Source: Chloroflexota bacterium
GTDB taxonomy: Bacteria; Chloroflexota; UBA6077; JACCZL01
Reading direction: 5' to 3'
NCBI GenBank assembly: GCA_020845495.1
Contig: JADLFM010000202.1
Span: forward strand, 1 to 64,000
DNA: 64,000 bases
A program made the translations under genes and the position numbers. The notes below the pieces were generated by a model. It was not told the DNA's origin, made no database searches, and saw only the letters and a list, made by a program, of their open reading frames with translations. Each line of letters starts with the position of its first letter. The stretch's first letter is position 1. This document shows positions 1 through 8,857 of the stretch, in pieces.

Positions 1-186
1 GGCGGGCAGACCCGCCGAACGAACAACTCCGCCGCCGCGTCGACGGCTCGGCTTCGCGGCCAGACCTCGCGGCCAGACCGGCCGTCTGCCGCCGCTGCGT
101 GTACCGGTCGGTGTGGAAACTCAGTGCCCTTGTGCACTCGCAGCCCAGCGGCGGCCGCTTCTGCTATCGTTACGCTGAAGGAAGCA

Positions 187-726
187 ATGCGCGGAAAGCC
201 TCAGCGTAAGGTCCATCACGCCCGTCCCAAAACCATTCGCGCCCGCCCACAGCCGAGCGAGGCGCAGGCGTCAACCGAGAACGGCACGGCGGCAGGGACG
301 CCCCGTCGGAAATGTGTGTTGGTCGTCGAGGACAATGCCACCATCGGCGGCCTGCTCGTCGCCTTGTTGCGCGAAGAGGGCTACCGGGCCCTGCGCGCCT
401 GGGACGGCCGCGAGGCGATGAAGATGGCGCGGGACCGCCGCCCCGACCTGATCGTCCTCGACCTGAGCTTGCCCTACCGCGACGGCATCGAGGTGTTACA
501 CGCGCTCCGAGGCAACGAGGACACCGCCGAAGCGCCGATGGTGATCGTTGCGGGCAATGCGCTGCAATTGACGCCTGACGATCGTGCCCTGGTCAGCGAT
601 GCCGTCGCCAAGCCGTTCGACATCGACCGGCTGATGAACGTCTTCCGACGACATCTTGGCGACCCAGAACTGGACGTGCCCGAACGGAACTACGAAAAGA
701 GCGACACCCACCTGCATAGCTGGTAG
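187..726 (+). CDS. Single-domain response regulator (CheY-like)
   Basis: A phosphoacceptor receiver domain that would take a phosphoryl group from a histidine kinase. From the ATG at 187 the protein is 179 aa: a basic, disordered N-terminus (about residues 1-40), then a receiver fold with VLVVEDN (acidic pair E48/D49), phosphoacceptor D92 in IVLDLSLP and the conserved Lys in AKPFD (about K142). No DNA-binding output domain follows, so it is a stand-alone receiver. The usual Thr/Ser switch position of strand 4 reads VAGN, which is atypical. The ATG at 187 has an AAGGAAG ribosome site just upstream; a GTG at 124 would add 21 residues and has no better site. No kinase gene is adjacent. Confidence 0.85.
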   Translation: MRGKPQRKVHHARPKTIRARPQPSEAQASTENGTAAGTPRRKCVLVVEDNATIGGLLVALLREEGYRALRAWDGREAMKMARDRRPDLIVLDLSLPYRDGIEVLHALRGNEDTAEAPMVIVAGNALQLTPDDRALVSDAVAKPFDIDRLMNVFRRHLGDPELDVPERNYEKSDTHLHSW

Positions 727-846
727 GTGCCGGCGAGGGCCAGGCCGGAGAGCCTCTGGCTGACGTGGGCGGGTGAGCCGCATGACGCGATACGTGTCAG
801 TTGGCTCACCCGCCAGCGAGTAGTACGACAGCGGCCGCGAACAGGG

Positions 847-1029
847 CTACGCGATCACGACCGGCGTGCGGGCCTGCACGGTTGTATGCGCGTGAGGGCT
901 GATCGCCTTAGTCTCGCCTCGGTCGAACGCCGTCAGACAGGCCAGGCAACAGAACCGCTTACGGTCTCGTTCGATCCGCTCGTCCCCGAGCGCGGCGTCA
1001 CAGTGATCGCACCGCGTTGGCGCTTGCAT
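847..1029 (-). CDS. Small zinc-finger protein
   Basis: A 60-aa protein of unknown role. It has two Cys pairs, CDHC near residue 7 and CCLAC near residue 28, spaced like a treble-clef or zinc-ribbon knuckle, followed by a His-containing tail. The ATG at 1029 is preceded by GGAGG nine bases upstream, which favours it over the longer frame starting at 1065. It lies just downstream of, and on the same strand as, the fab operon, but 115 bp separate them, so co-transcription is uncertain. Metal binding is inferred from the Cys spacing only. Confidence 0.6.
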   Translation of the reverse strand: MQAPTRCDHCDAALGDERIERDRKRFCCLACLTAFDRGETKAISPHAHTTVQARTPVVIA

Positions 1030-1144
1030 CGGAACATTCCTCCAGCACCGGAGCACCGACCTCAATTGTCGGCAAATTTTGGGCGACGTTGCCCATCACA
1101 TCGTGACACGCCACGTCGTCTTCTGGCAAGACCTTCCTGTCGCA

Positions 1145-2137
1145 TTAGTTCCACTGCCAGATCGTCGCCGCCCAGGCCAGCCCCGCGCCGAAGGCGCACA
1201 TTGCCACCACGTCGCCCTCGGCGATCCGGCCCTGTTCGAGCGCCTCGCAGAGTGCGACCGGGATCGATGCCGACGACGTGTTCCCATAACGGTCGACATT
1301 CATGAATACCCGCTCGGCGGGGAGCTCCAGCTTTTCACGGGCATGCTCGATGATGCGGCTATTGGCCTGGTGCGGAATCACCAGCGCAAGCTCAGACGCC
1401 GTCAGTCCAGCCTTTTCGAGCGCCTGGAGCATCGAGCCTGGGATGACCTGGGTCGCGAACCGGAAGACGTCACGGCCGTCCATCTTCAGGTAGTGTGCCC
1501 GCTCCTCAACCGACGCGTGGCTGGCTGGCTGACTGGAGCCGCCGGCCGGCACGAGCAGGCGCGGCGCGCCGCACCCATCTGAGCCGAGCACGAACGAGAG
1601 CAGGCCACCTGGGCGCGCGGTGCGCCGGAGCACGACCGCGCCCGCGCCGTCGCCGAAGAGGACGCAGGTGCCGCGATCCCGCCAATCGATGATCCGCGAC
1701 ATCACGTCTGCACCGATCACCAGGACGTTGGCCAACGCTCCGGACTGGACGAACTGCGCGCCAGTTACCAGCCCGTAGCCGAACGCCGCGCACCCGGCGC
1801 CGATGTCAAACGCGCCCGCGCGCAGAGCGCCAAGCTCCCGCTGCACCAGCGACCCGGTCGCGGGAAAGTTCGGATGGTCCGGGGTGCCCGTCGCGACGAC
1901 GATCAGGTCGAGGTCGGCCGGATCCACGCCAGCCATCTCGAGCGCGGGACGGGCAGCGGCGACGGCCATCGTGCAGGTCGTTTCGTCGTTCGCAGCGATC
2001 CGCCGCTCGACGATACCCGTCCGCTTGCGAATCCACTCGTCCGATGTGTCGACCAGCAACTCCAGCTCGTGGTTGTCCATCACGCGAGACGGAAGGTACT
2101 TCCCCCAACCGGCAATCCTGACGTTTGCGGCGTTCAT
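1145..2137 (-). CDS. fabH: 3-oxoacyl-ACP synthase III (FabH)
   Basis: Condenses an acyl-CoA primer with malonyl-ACP to start fatty-acid synthesis in the cytoplasm. The 330-aa protein has the full thiolase-fold KAS III layout: an N-terminal DEWIRKRTGI block, the active-site Cys in GAGCAAFG (C116), then His in IPHQAN and Asn in GNTSSAS, giving the Cys-His-Asn triad. Length is normal for the family. Its ATG overlaps the accB stop by four bases (ATGA), so it is the last gene of a translationally coupled fabF-accB-fabH operon. Confidence 0.95.
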   Translation of the reverse strand: MNAANVRIAGWGKYLPSRVMDNHELELLVDTSDEWIRKRTGIVERRIAANDETTCTMAVAAARPALEMAGVDPADLDLIVVATGTPDHPNFPATGSLVQRELGALRAGAFDIGAGCAAFGYGLVTGAQFVQSGALANVLVIGADVMSRIIDWRDRGTCVLFGDGAGAVVLRRTARPGGLLSFVLGSDGCGAPRLLVPAGGSSQPASHASVEERAHYLKMDGRDVFRFATQVIPGSMLQALEKAGLTASELALVIPHQANSRIIEHAREKLELPAERVFMNVDRYGNTSSASIPVALCEALEQGRIAEGDVVAMCAFGAGLAWAATIWQWN

Positions 2138-2580
2138 TGTGTCGCCTGTCCCGCTCGCCTGCTCGCAGGCTCCTCGATCGTCATCAGCGCCTCTCCCGCA
2201 TGTACGAGCTGGCCGGTCTCGGCCAGGACTGCCGCGACGCGCCCGCTCCGTTCCGCGAGCACTTCGCTAAAGATCTTCATCGTCTCGATCAGCCCGACCA
2301 CCGTATCAGGCGCAACCTCATCGCCCACCTCGATATACGTTGCCGCTGTGGGCGACGGCGAGCGGTAGAACACACCAGTGAGCGGCGCCACAACCGCGCT
2401 TGCATCGGCGAGGGCGGCGGACGACGCTGGCTGCCCGACAACCGATGGAGCGCGCGCACCCGGGCGACGTCGGACGTGCAGGCGAAACGTGCCCTGCACG
2501 ATCTCGACCTCGGTTGCGTCGCTCGCCTGGACGTGCAGCAGAGCACGGCGAACTTCATCCAGCCAGTCCGTCGGCGGCAC
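2134..2580 (-). CDS. accB: Biotin carboxyl carrier protein of acetyl-CoA carboxylase
   Basis: Carries the biotin that shuttles CO2 in acetyl-CoA carboxylase, making malonyl-CoA for fatty-acid synthesis. The protein is 148 aa: a variable N-terminal half, an Ala/Pro/Ser linker around residues 40-65, and a biotinyl domain with the biotinylated Lys in IETMKIF (K102). The motif reads ETMK instead of the common EAMK/ESMK. It sits between fabF and fabH: six bases follow the fabF stop, and its own stop overlaps the fabH start. No accC, accA or accD lies in the window, so the other carboxylase subunits must be encoded elsewhere. Confidence 0.93.
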   Translation of the reverse strand: MPPTDWLDEVRRALLHVQASDATEVEIVQGTFRLHVRRRPGARAPSVVGQPASSAALADASAVVAPLTGVFYRSPSPTAATYIEVGDEVAPDTVVGLIETMKIFSEVLAERSGRVAAVLAETGQLVHAGEALMTIEEPASRRAGQATQ

Positions 2581-2586
2581 GATGCG

Positions 2587-3828
2587 TCAGCCTCGGAACG
2601 CCGTGAAGATCAAGGCACTGTTGTGACCCCCGAAGCCAAACGCGTTCGAGAGCGCAGCATTCACCTGCCGTTTGCGTGCCTGATTGGGCACGTAGTCGAG
2701 GTCGCAGGACGGATCCGGCGTGTCGAGGTTAATCGTCGGCGGCACGATCCCGTCCTGAATAGCTTTGATACACGCGATCGCCTCGACGCACGCTGCTGAC
2801 CCGAGCAGATGGCCGGTCATGGACTTGGTCGAGGAGACGGGCACATCCTGTGCCGCCGACCCAAACGCCAGCTTGATGGCGGCCGTCTCGGAGCGGTCGC
2901 CGAGCGGCGTCGAGGTTGCGTGCGCGTTGACGTAGTCGATGTCACGCGGTGACAGGCCGGCCTTGGTGAGCGCGATCCGCATGGCTCGGGCCGCGCCCTC
3001 ACCTTCCTCGGACGGAGCACTGACGTGATGCGCATCGGCCGTCGCGCCGTACCCCACCAGTTCGGCGTGAATCCTCGCACCGCGTGCCAGGGCATGCTCC
3101 AGCGACTCGAGTACGAGCATCGCGCCGCCTTCACCCATAACGAAGCCGTCGCGGCCGGCATCGAAGGGCCGGCTTGCCCGCTCGGGCTCATCGTTGCGGA
3201 TCGACAGCGCGCGCATCGCGTGGAATGCTGCCAGCCCGATGGGCACGACGCCGGCCTCACCGCCGCCAGCGATCATGATGTCAGCATCGCCGCGCTTGAT
3301 GACTTCGGCGGCCTCGCCAATGGCATGGCCGCTCGTGGCGCAGGCTGAGACCACACTGAAGTTCGGGCCGCGCAGCCCGAGCAGCATCGAGATCTGGCCC
3401 GGCAGCAGATCGACCAGCATCTGCACGACCAGAAACGGGCTCACCCGCGACGGCCCCCTGGTGTAGAGCGTCTTGAAGCCCTCGCCCAGACTGCCAATCC
3501 CGCCAATCCCAGAGCCGGAGATCGCGCCAATCCGCTCACTATTGTCTGGGGTCACCGTGAGGCCGGCATCGTCCCATGCCTGCTTCGCCGCCGCCAGGCC
3601 AAGTTGGATGAAGCGGTCGAGACGACGTGCCTCTTTGGCGCTCACCACAACGGTCGGATCGAAGTCCTGCACTTCGGCCGCGATCTTGACGTCGAAATCG
3701 GTGGTGTCGAACAACGTGGCCCGACGCACGCCAGACCGGCCGGCCACCATTCCCTGCCAGGTGCTCTCGACGTCCGGGCCAAGGGGCGTCAGACAACCCA
3801 TGCCAGTGACGACGATTCGCTTGCTCAC
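2587..3828 (-). CDS. fabF: 3-oxoacyl-ACP synthase II (FabF)
   Basis: Elongating beta-ketoacyl-ACP synthase of fatty-acid synthesis. From the GTG at 3828 it is 413 aa. It starts SKRIVVTGMG, has the nucleophilic Cys in SACATSGHAIGE, and the two catalytic His in NAHATSTPLGD and STKSMTGHLLG, the Cys-His-His triad of KAS I/II. The GTG has GGAG seven bases upstream; the frame stays open 15 codons further upstream, but those codons look non-coding. First gene of the leftward fabF-accB-fabH operon. Confidence 0.96.
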   Translation of the reverse strand: MSKRIVVTGMGCLTPLGPDVESTWQGMVAGRSGVRRATLFDTTDFDVKIAAEVQDFDPTVVVSAKEARRLDRFIQLGLAAAKQAWDDAGLTVTPDNSERIGAISGSGIGGIGSLGEGFKTLYTRGPSRVSPFLVVQMLVDLLPGQISMLLGLRGPNFSVVSACATSGHAIGEAAEVIKRGDADIMIAGGGEAGVVPIGLAAFHAMRALSIRNDEPERASRPFDAGRDGFVMGEGGAMLVLESLEHALARGARIHAELVGYGATADAHHVSAPSEEGEGAARAMRIALTKAGLSPRDIDYVNAHATSTPLGDRSETAAIKLAFGSAAQDVPVSSTKSMTGHLLGSAACVEAIACIKAIQDGIVPPTINLDTPDPSCDLDYVPNQARKRQVNAALSNAFGFGGHNSALIFTAFRG

Positions 3829-3921
3829 GTGACTGCTCCAGGAAGCCGGGCCGCTGCGGGGCAGCCAGGGCACGTCCGCTCAGTATATCAGCCGGATTTC
3901 TGGTCTCGCCGCACTGACGCC

Positions 3922-4001
3922 GCCCTACGGCCCTGCCGCCCTACGGCCCTGCCGCCCTACCGCCCTGCCGCCCTACCGCCCTACCGCCCTACCGCCCTAC
4001 G
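3922..4001. repeat. 8-bp tandem repeat, ten units
   Basis: Ten consecutive 8-bp units of consensus GCCCTRCS run without interruption through the gap between the divergent fabF and RraA-like genes. The variants are GCCCTACG, GCCCTGCC and GCCCTACC. A near-perfect microsatellite in an intergenic region is prone to slippage and sits where both divergent promoters would be expected. Confidence 0.9.
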
Positions 4002-4096
4002 AGCGCCTGGCCGGGCACGCTACACTGCTGGCCAGCGGCCACGTGCAGGAGCACCGCGCTTGCGGCCCGACCTTGCCGGCCCGGGGGAGAAGGATC

Positions 4097-4819
4097 ATGC
4101 TCGTCGAAGGTCTGGAGCCGCTGTCGGACGGCACGTTCGATGCGCTCCGCGAGGCAACCACCGCCTCGGTGACGTCAGAGTTGCTCAAACTCGGCATTCG
4201 CCATAGCTTCATGACCGGCGTTGCGCCGCTCGACCCTGGCATGAAGATGGTCGGCGAGGCTGTCACGCTCCGCTACGTCCCGGCCCGCGAGGATCTCGAC
4301 AACTTCGGCGCGCACGCCAACCGCGAGCACCCACAGCGCAAGGCGATCGAGACGATCGGACGGGGCGAGGTGCTGGTTATCGACGCCCGCGGTGAGTTGC
4401 GGTCGGGCACGCTCGGCGAGATTCTGGTGGCGCGGATGCAGGCCCGCGGCGCCGCCGGCTTCGTGACCGATGGGGCCGTGCGGGACGTGGCTGGCATCCG
4501 GGCGGTGGGATTGGCGGCATTCGTGGGCGGGGTGCACGCTTCGGCCAGTCCGACCATCCACCACGCCGCCGACATGAACTCGGTAATCGGCTGCGGCGGG
4601 ATCATGGTACGACCCGGCGACGTCATCTTCGGCGACTCGGATGGCGTCGTGGTCATTCCTCGCCACCTTGCAGCGGCGGTCGCCGCGACGGCCGGCAGCC
4701 GAGACCGGCTCGAAGAGTATCTCTTGACCCGGATCCAGCGCGGCGACTCGCTCTGGGGCGTCTACCCGCCCAATGAGGACACACTGAGGGAGTACGACGC
4801 GTGGCGGCAAACCCACTGA
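4097..4819 (+). CDS. RraA-family protein (aldolase/decarboxylase-like)
   Basis: Member of the RraA / 4-hydroxy-4-methyl-2-oxoglutarate aldolase-like fold. From the ATG at 4097 (GAGAAGGA ribosome site) it is 240 aa. Family marks are GAVRDVAGIR in the middle, with the Arg-Asp pair of the divalent-metal active site, and GDVIFGDSDGVVVIP near the C-terminus. Known members are either aldolases acting on oxaloacetate-like substrates or the RNase E inhibitor RraA; sequence alone does not decide. The next gene starts inside its last codons and encodes a SelA-like PLP enzyme, so a joint catabolic step on a hydroxy- or amino-acid is more likely than RNase regulation (inference). Confidence 0.85.
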   Translation: MLVEGLEPLSDGTFDALREATTASVTSELLKLGIRHSFMTGVAPLDPGMKMVGEAVTLRYVPAREDLDNFGAHANREHPQRKAIETIGRGEVLVIDARGELRSGTLGEILVARMQARGAAGFVTDGAVRDVAGIRAVGLAAFVGGVHASASPTIHHAADMNSVIGCGGIMVRPGDVIFGDSDGVVVIPRHLAAAVAATAGSRDRLEEYLLTRIQRGDSLWGVYPPNEDTLREYDAWRQTH

Positions 4820-6039
4820 TGGGCGAACTGACGACTGAGGCGGGCGGCATCTACGAGCGGCTCGGCGTTCGGCGGATCGTCAACGCAGCCGGGCCGGTGA
4901 CCCGGCTCGGTGGGCATCGGCTAGCGCCGGAGGTCACGGCGGCGATGGCCGAGGCCGCGCAGGCATGCGTCCAGATCGACGAGCTTCAGTCTCGTGCCGG
5001 CGAGATCCTGGCGGCAGCGACCGGCGCCGAAGCCGGCCTGGTCACGACCGGCGCGGCCGGCGCGCTGCTGCTCGGAACCGCCGCGTGCCTCGCCGGCTTC
5101 GACCTCGAGCGGATGGACAGTCTGCCCCTGGTACGCGATGGGCGCAACGAAGTGGTGGTCCAGCGCGGTCACCGCAATGCCTACGATCACGCCATCCGAG
5201 CGGCAGGCGCGCAGTTCGTGGAAGTTGGGTACCTGGGTGCGCCGGGAGCTGGCTGCCACTATCCCTGGCAGATCGAAGCGGCAATCTCGTCACGGACCGT
5301 CGCCATCGCCTGCCCGATCATGACCACTCCTGGGACCGTGCCGCTGCCCGAGGTCGTGAACATCGCGCACCGGCACGGCCTGCCGGTGATCGTGGACGCA
5401 GCAGCGACGCTACCACCCCGCGCTAACCTGCGCCGCTTCATCGCGGAGGGCGCCGATCTGGTCGCGTACTCGGGGGGCAAGGCCATTGGCGGTCCCCAAG
5501 GCTCCGGCATCCTCGTCGGGCGGCGCGACGCGATCGAGTCAGCAAGGCTCCAGATGCTCGACATGGACGTCTATCCTCAGATCTGGCGTGCCGGCCGCGA
5601 CGACCTTCGCAGTGGACGGCTGCTCGGCCCGCCGCATCACGGCATCGGGCGGTCCTGCAAGGTCGGCAAAGAGCAGATCGTCGGGCTGCTGGTGGCGCTC
5701 GAACGGTACCTCGCGTACGACGAGGAGGCGGAGCTTGCGGCCCAGGCAGCGCGTGTGTACCGCCTGGCCGAAGTGCTCGACGGTGTGCGCGGCGTTCGCT
5801 GCACCTTGACCCGGCCAGACGGCGGCATCCCACGCGCCGAGATCTGGCTCGACGAAGAGGTCCTTGGGATGACGGCGTACGACGTCGTGAATGCCCTCGA
5901 GGCTGGCGACCTGCCAATCTGTGTCTCGCAGGGCCTCACGCCACGCGGCGGGCTGGTGGTGAATCCGAGCACGCTCGCGGATGGCGAAGAGCGGGTCGTC
6001 GCCGAGCGCCTGCTGGAAGTCCTGCGCGATGGCCGGTAA
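4801..6039 (+). CDS. SelA-like PLP-dependent enzyme
   Basis: Fold-type I pyridoxal-phosphate enzyme of the SelA / D-glucosaminate-6-phosphate ammonia-lyase (DgaE) group. The 412-aa protein has the N-terminal GVRRIVNAAGPVTRLGG block of that group and the Schiff-base Lys in YSGGKAIGGPQGSG (about K228). There is no selB or selD nearby, so a tRNA-selenocysteine role is unlikely and a lyase or racemase acting on a small amino or amino-sugar acid is the better guess. The GTG at 4801 has GAGGGAG eight bases upstream; an ATG at 4819 overlapping the RraA-like stop (TGATG) is the alternative. Either way it is translationally coupled to the RraA-like gene. Confidence 0.85.
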   Translation: MAANPLMGELTTEAGGIYERLGVRRIVNAAGPVTRLGGHRLAPEVTAAMAEAAQACVQIDELQSRAGEILAAATGAEAGLVTTGAAGALLLGTAACLAGFDLERMDSLPLVRDGRNEVVVQRGHRNAYDHAIRAAGAQFVEVGYLGAPGAGCHYPWQIEAAISSRTVAIACPIMTTPGTVPLPEVVNIAHRHGLPVIVDAAATLPPRANLRRFIAEGADLVAYSGGKAIGGPQGSGILVGRRDAIESARLQMLDMDVYPQIWRAGRDDLRSGRLLGPPHHGIGRSCKVGKEQIVGLLVALERYLAYDEEAELAAQAARVYRLAEVLDGVRGVRCTLTRPDGGIPRAEIWLDEEVLGMTAYDVVNALEAGDLPICVSQGLTPRGGLVVNPSTLADGEERVVAERLLEVLRDGR

Positions 6040-6128
6040 CCCGCCGCCCGGCACCGCTGCCCCGTATCGCGAGATGGCCCCCGGGCCGAGGTGGGTTGCT
6101 TCGGCCTACGCTGTTCTGCCTTCGGGCG

Positions 6129-6149
6129 GGCCGGCGTTCTTCGCCGGCC
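6129..6149. terminator. Hairpin between convergent genes
   Basis: Perfect 8-bp GGCCGGCG/CGCCGGCC stem with a TTCTT loop between the SelA-like gene and the convergent ABC permease. No T-run follows on either strand, so termination is inferred from position and stem strength only. Confidence 0.4.
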
Positions 6150-6171
6150 GGTACAGACGCTTAGACGGTGC

Positions 6172-6975
6172 TCAGCGCCAGCGGGTCAGGATCGTCTCGC
6201 GATTGAACAGGCGTACTGCCAGCCAGAGGAGCCCGGCATCGACGATCGCGGTAACGACCGCAACCGAAAGCATCGCTATCCAATCCAGGCGCACGACGCC
6301 CGTCACCTGGGCCAACAGGATGGCCGTGATCGGCAAGATTACGACCGCGCCAAGTTGCTGAGCGGCACGCGGGTCGTTCGCGCGTGAGGACGCGATCACC
6401 GCGATATTGACGGCCAGCAACGCGAACAGTGGCGTAACCAGTGCGAAGGCCACGATCCAGGTCGGGCCGAGGATGAAGCTGAAGACGCGCTCGCTGACCG
6501 ACGCCCGCGCTCCAAACAGGAACACCGTATAGCTGAACCAGGTCATCAGCACCCCCGGCACGATTGCCGAGAGTGCCTTGGCGAGCAGTAGCTCGCTGGT
6601 CGCGATCGGAGTGGCGAGCAACGGCTCGAGGGTCCGGACCTGCTTCTCACCGATGATGCTGTAGCTGGCGATGGTGAGCGGGATGAACAGGGGCGCCAGC
6701 ATGAACAGGATCAGCACCTGATCGACGATCAGCACCTGAATGGCCTCGGCGGCCGACAGCCCTTGTAGGTACGTCATCGAACGCTGAAGACCGCCGATCT
6801 CCCGCACGCCGACATCACCAAGCTCGCCAAGCGCGCTACTCGCGAAGCCACCGTTCAGCAGCCAGAGCGGCAGGGCGACGTACAGCAGCGTCGGAACGAT
6901 GAGCGTCGAAAGAATCAGCCGACTGTGCCGAACCTCGTCGAGTTCCTTGAAGACGACAGCCAGAACCCGCCCCAT
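6172..6975 (-). CDS. ABC-2 type transporter permease
   Basis: Integral membrane subunit of an ABC exporter. The 267-aa protein begins with a cytosolic KELDEVRHSR segment typical of NatB-type permeases. It then has about six hydrophobic segments: residues about 20-40, 85-105, 130-150, 165-190, 205-225 and 235-255. The ATG at 6975 overlaps the stop of the upstream ATPase gene by one base (TGATG), so the two subunits are co-translated. The substrate cannot be told; NatAB-like sodium export, a peptide or a drug are all possible. Confidence 0.88.
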   Translation of the reverse strand: MGRVLAVVFKELDEVRHSRLILSTLIVPTLLYVALPLWLLNGGFASSALGELGDVGVREIGGLQRSMTYLQGLSAAEAIQVLIVDQVLILFMLAPLFIPLTIASYSIIGEKQVRTLEPLLATPIATSELLLAKALSAIVPGVLMTWFSYTVFLFGARASVSERVFSFILGPTWIVAFALVTPLFALLAVNIAVIASSRANDPRAAQQLGAVVILPITAILLAQVTGVVRLDWIAMLSVAVVTAIVDAGLLWLAVRLFNRETILTRWR

Positions 6976-7922
6976 CAATGGACCGCCTCCTTGCCGTTGC
7001 GCGATGGGCTCCGCTCGCCAACAATCGACAGGTACGCCTCTTCGAGGTGCGAATCGAGCTCGGCGATCCGCTGGACGTCCGCGCCGGCCCCAACCAGTCC
7101 CCGTACCAGAGCCGGCGCATCAGTGTCCGCGTCACGTAGCTCGACGACCAGTTGCGCTTCTTGCACGGTTGCGCGGCGCACGAACGGCATCTCCCGCACC
7201 ACCGGCAGCCACGGCTCCGGCGGCCCGACGACGCGCAGGCCCAGCTCCCGGCCAAGCGCCTCCCGCTCGAGCTCGCGGGGCGTGCCGGCGTACAGAATCT
7301 GCCGCCGAAAGATGGCGACGCGATCGCACAGGCGGCGCGCCTCGTCAAGATTGTGGGTGCAGAGGAAGATCGTGCGGCCGGCTTCGCGAAGGTCGCGGAT
7401 GAACTCGCGAACGTTCCGGGTAGACTCCGGGTCCAGGCCGCTGGTCGGCTCGTCGAGGAAGACGACCTTTGGCTCGTGCAGCACCGAGCGGGCGATGGCG
7501 AGCTTCTGCTTCATGCCCTTCGAGAAGCCAGCCACCAGGTCGTTGCGTCGCTCCCACAAGCCGACAAGCTCCAGGCAGGCGCGCACCCGCTCGCGACGGT
7601 GGGTGCCCGAAAGCCCCTGCAATCGGCCGTGGAAGTCGAGGTTGGCGGCAGCCGACATCCGCTCGTACAACCCCGGCGATTCGGTGAGCAAGCCGATGCG
7701 CGCACGAACGGCATCGCCCTGGGTGAGGACGTCGAGGCCGTCGAGAGACGCCCGGCCACTGGTCGGGGCAATCATGCCGGACAGCATCCGAACGGTGGTC
7801 GTCTTGCCGGCGCCGTTGGGGCCGAGAAAGCCGAACACTTCGCCAGCGTGCACCTCGAGCGACAGGTCACGCACGGCCCACCGCTCGTCGAAGCGCTTGC
7901 CCAGCCCCTCAGCCTCGATCAC
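6975..7922 (-). CDS. ABC transporter ATP-binding protein (NatA-like)
   Basis: Energises export through the adjacent permease. The 315-aa protein has Walker A GPNGAGKTTT (residues 34-43), signature FSKGMKQKLAIAR, Walker B VVFLDEPTSGLD and the H-loop in FLCTHNLDEA. The C-terminal third past about residue 220 is the accessory region common to the CcmA/NatA/DrrA subfamily. The signature reads SKGMK where many family members have SGGM(K/Q), a frequent variant in this subfamily. The start is a GTG at 7922. First gene of a two-gene exporter operon. Confidence 0.93.
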   Translation of the reverse strand: MIEAEGLGKRFDERWAVRDLSLEVHAGEVFGFLGPNGAGKTTTVRMLSGMIAPTSGRASLDGLDVLTQGDAVRARIGLLTESPGLYERMSAAANLDFHGRLQGLSGTHRRERVRACLELVGLWERRNDLVAGFSKGMKQKLAIARSVLHEPKVVFLDEPTSGLDPESTRNVREFIRDLREAGRTIFLCTHNLDEARRLCDRVAIFRRQILYAGTPRELEREALGRELGLRVVGPPEPWLPVVREMPFVRRATVQEAQLVVELRDADTDAPALVRGLVGAGADVQRIAELDSHLEEAYLSIVGERSPSRNGKEAVH

Positions 7923-8107
7923 GTTTCAGTCTCCGGACGGCCGTACGCCGCCCCAACACGCCCGCCACTCTCAAAGATTGTGACGCAGGCTCGAGGGCGC
8001 GAGCCATTTTTGGCCTGGAGTGCTCTCGGATGTCCTCACGCCCCTTGATCCCCCTGGCTTGACTATACTCGCGCCCGGAACCTGGACGGTGGAGTGAGGG
8101 TGCAACG

Positions 8108-8857
8108 ATGGAGCTACGCGGCGCGGTCTCAGTGGTGACGGGAGGCAATGGCGGCCTTGGCCGGCGTATCTGCCATGCGCTGGCACGCGTTGGCTCTGAC
8201 GTGGCAGTCGTGTGCCGGACCTCGCGCGAGGACGCGGAGGGCGTCGCCGAGGAGTTGCGTGCGCTCGGCGTCCGCGCGGAGGTCTTCCTTGCCGACGTCA
8301 CCAATCAGGACGAGATCGTCGACCTGTTCGCACGGGTGCTTGCCTCACTGGGACGCATCGACGTGCTGGTCAACAACGCTGCCTACAACCAGTGGGTACC
8401 CTTCGTGGACATCGAGGCGCTGACGCCCGAGATCTGGGAGACGATCTTGCACGCCAACGCGACCGGGCCGTTCCTCTGCTCGCGTGCCGTCGCGCCAATC
8501 ATGAAGGGCCAGGGTGGAGGCCGAATCGTCAACGTGAGCTCGGTGGCGGGCTTTGCGCCGAGCGGCAGCAGCATCGCCTACGCGGTCTCGAAGGCGGCGC
8601 TCAATCATCTCACCCATTGTCTCGCCGTCGCGCTGGCGCCTGAGATCCTGGTGAACTGCGTCGCGCCAGGGCTGATGGAGGGGACCCGGATGACGGCCCG
8701 GCTCGACCCGGCCTTCGTGCAACGGGGGCGGGAGCAGGCGGCGCTGAAACGCGCGGTTAGCCGCGACGACGTCGCCGATCAGGTCGTCACGTTCGCCCGC
8801 ACAGACAGTATCACCGGCCAGACCCTCGTGATCGACGCCGGCCGCTTCTACCATTGA
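8108..8857 (+). CDS. Short-chain dehydrogenase/reductase
   Basis: NAD(P)-dependent oxidoreductase of the classical SDR type, 249 aa. The cofactor motif reads TGGNGGLG (residues about 11-18), NNAA follows strand 4, the catalytic Ser is in NVSSVAG, and Tyr-Lys is in YAVSK. The C-terminus ends with GQTLVIDAGRF as in FabG-like enzymes. GAGGG lies seven bases before the ATG. The gene stands alone between the exporter pair and a secreted protein, so its substrate cannot be assigned. Confidence 0.9.
   Translation: MELRGAVSVVTGGNGGLGRRICHALARVGSDVAVVCRTSREDAEGVAEELRALGVRAEVFLADVTNQDEIVDLFARVLASLGRIDVLVNNAAYNQWVPFVDIEALTPEIWETILHANATGPFLCSRAVAPIMKGQGGGRIVNVSSVAGFAPSGSSIAYAVSKAALNHLTHCLAVALAPEILVNCVAPGLMEGTRMTARLDPAFVQRGREQAALKRAVSRDDVADQVVTFARTDSITGQTLVIDAGRFYH

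Noticed and set aside
3900..4010. CRISPR-like array
   Set aside because: Units are 8 bp with no spacers; it is a microsatellite.
4801..6039. True selenocysteine synthase (SelA)
   Set aside because: No selB, selD or tRNA-Sec nearby and the neighbour is an RraA-like catabolic-type gene.
8030..8107. TTGATC/TATACT promoter ahead of the SDR gene
   Set aside because: The spacer is only 13 bp, too short for a sigma-70 promoter; TATACT alone is weak evidence.
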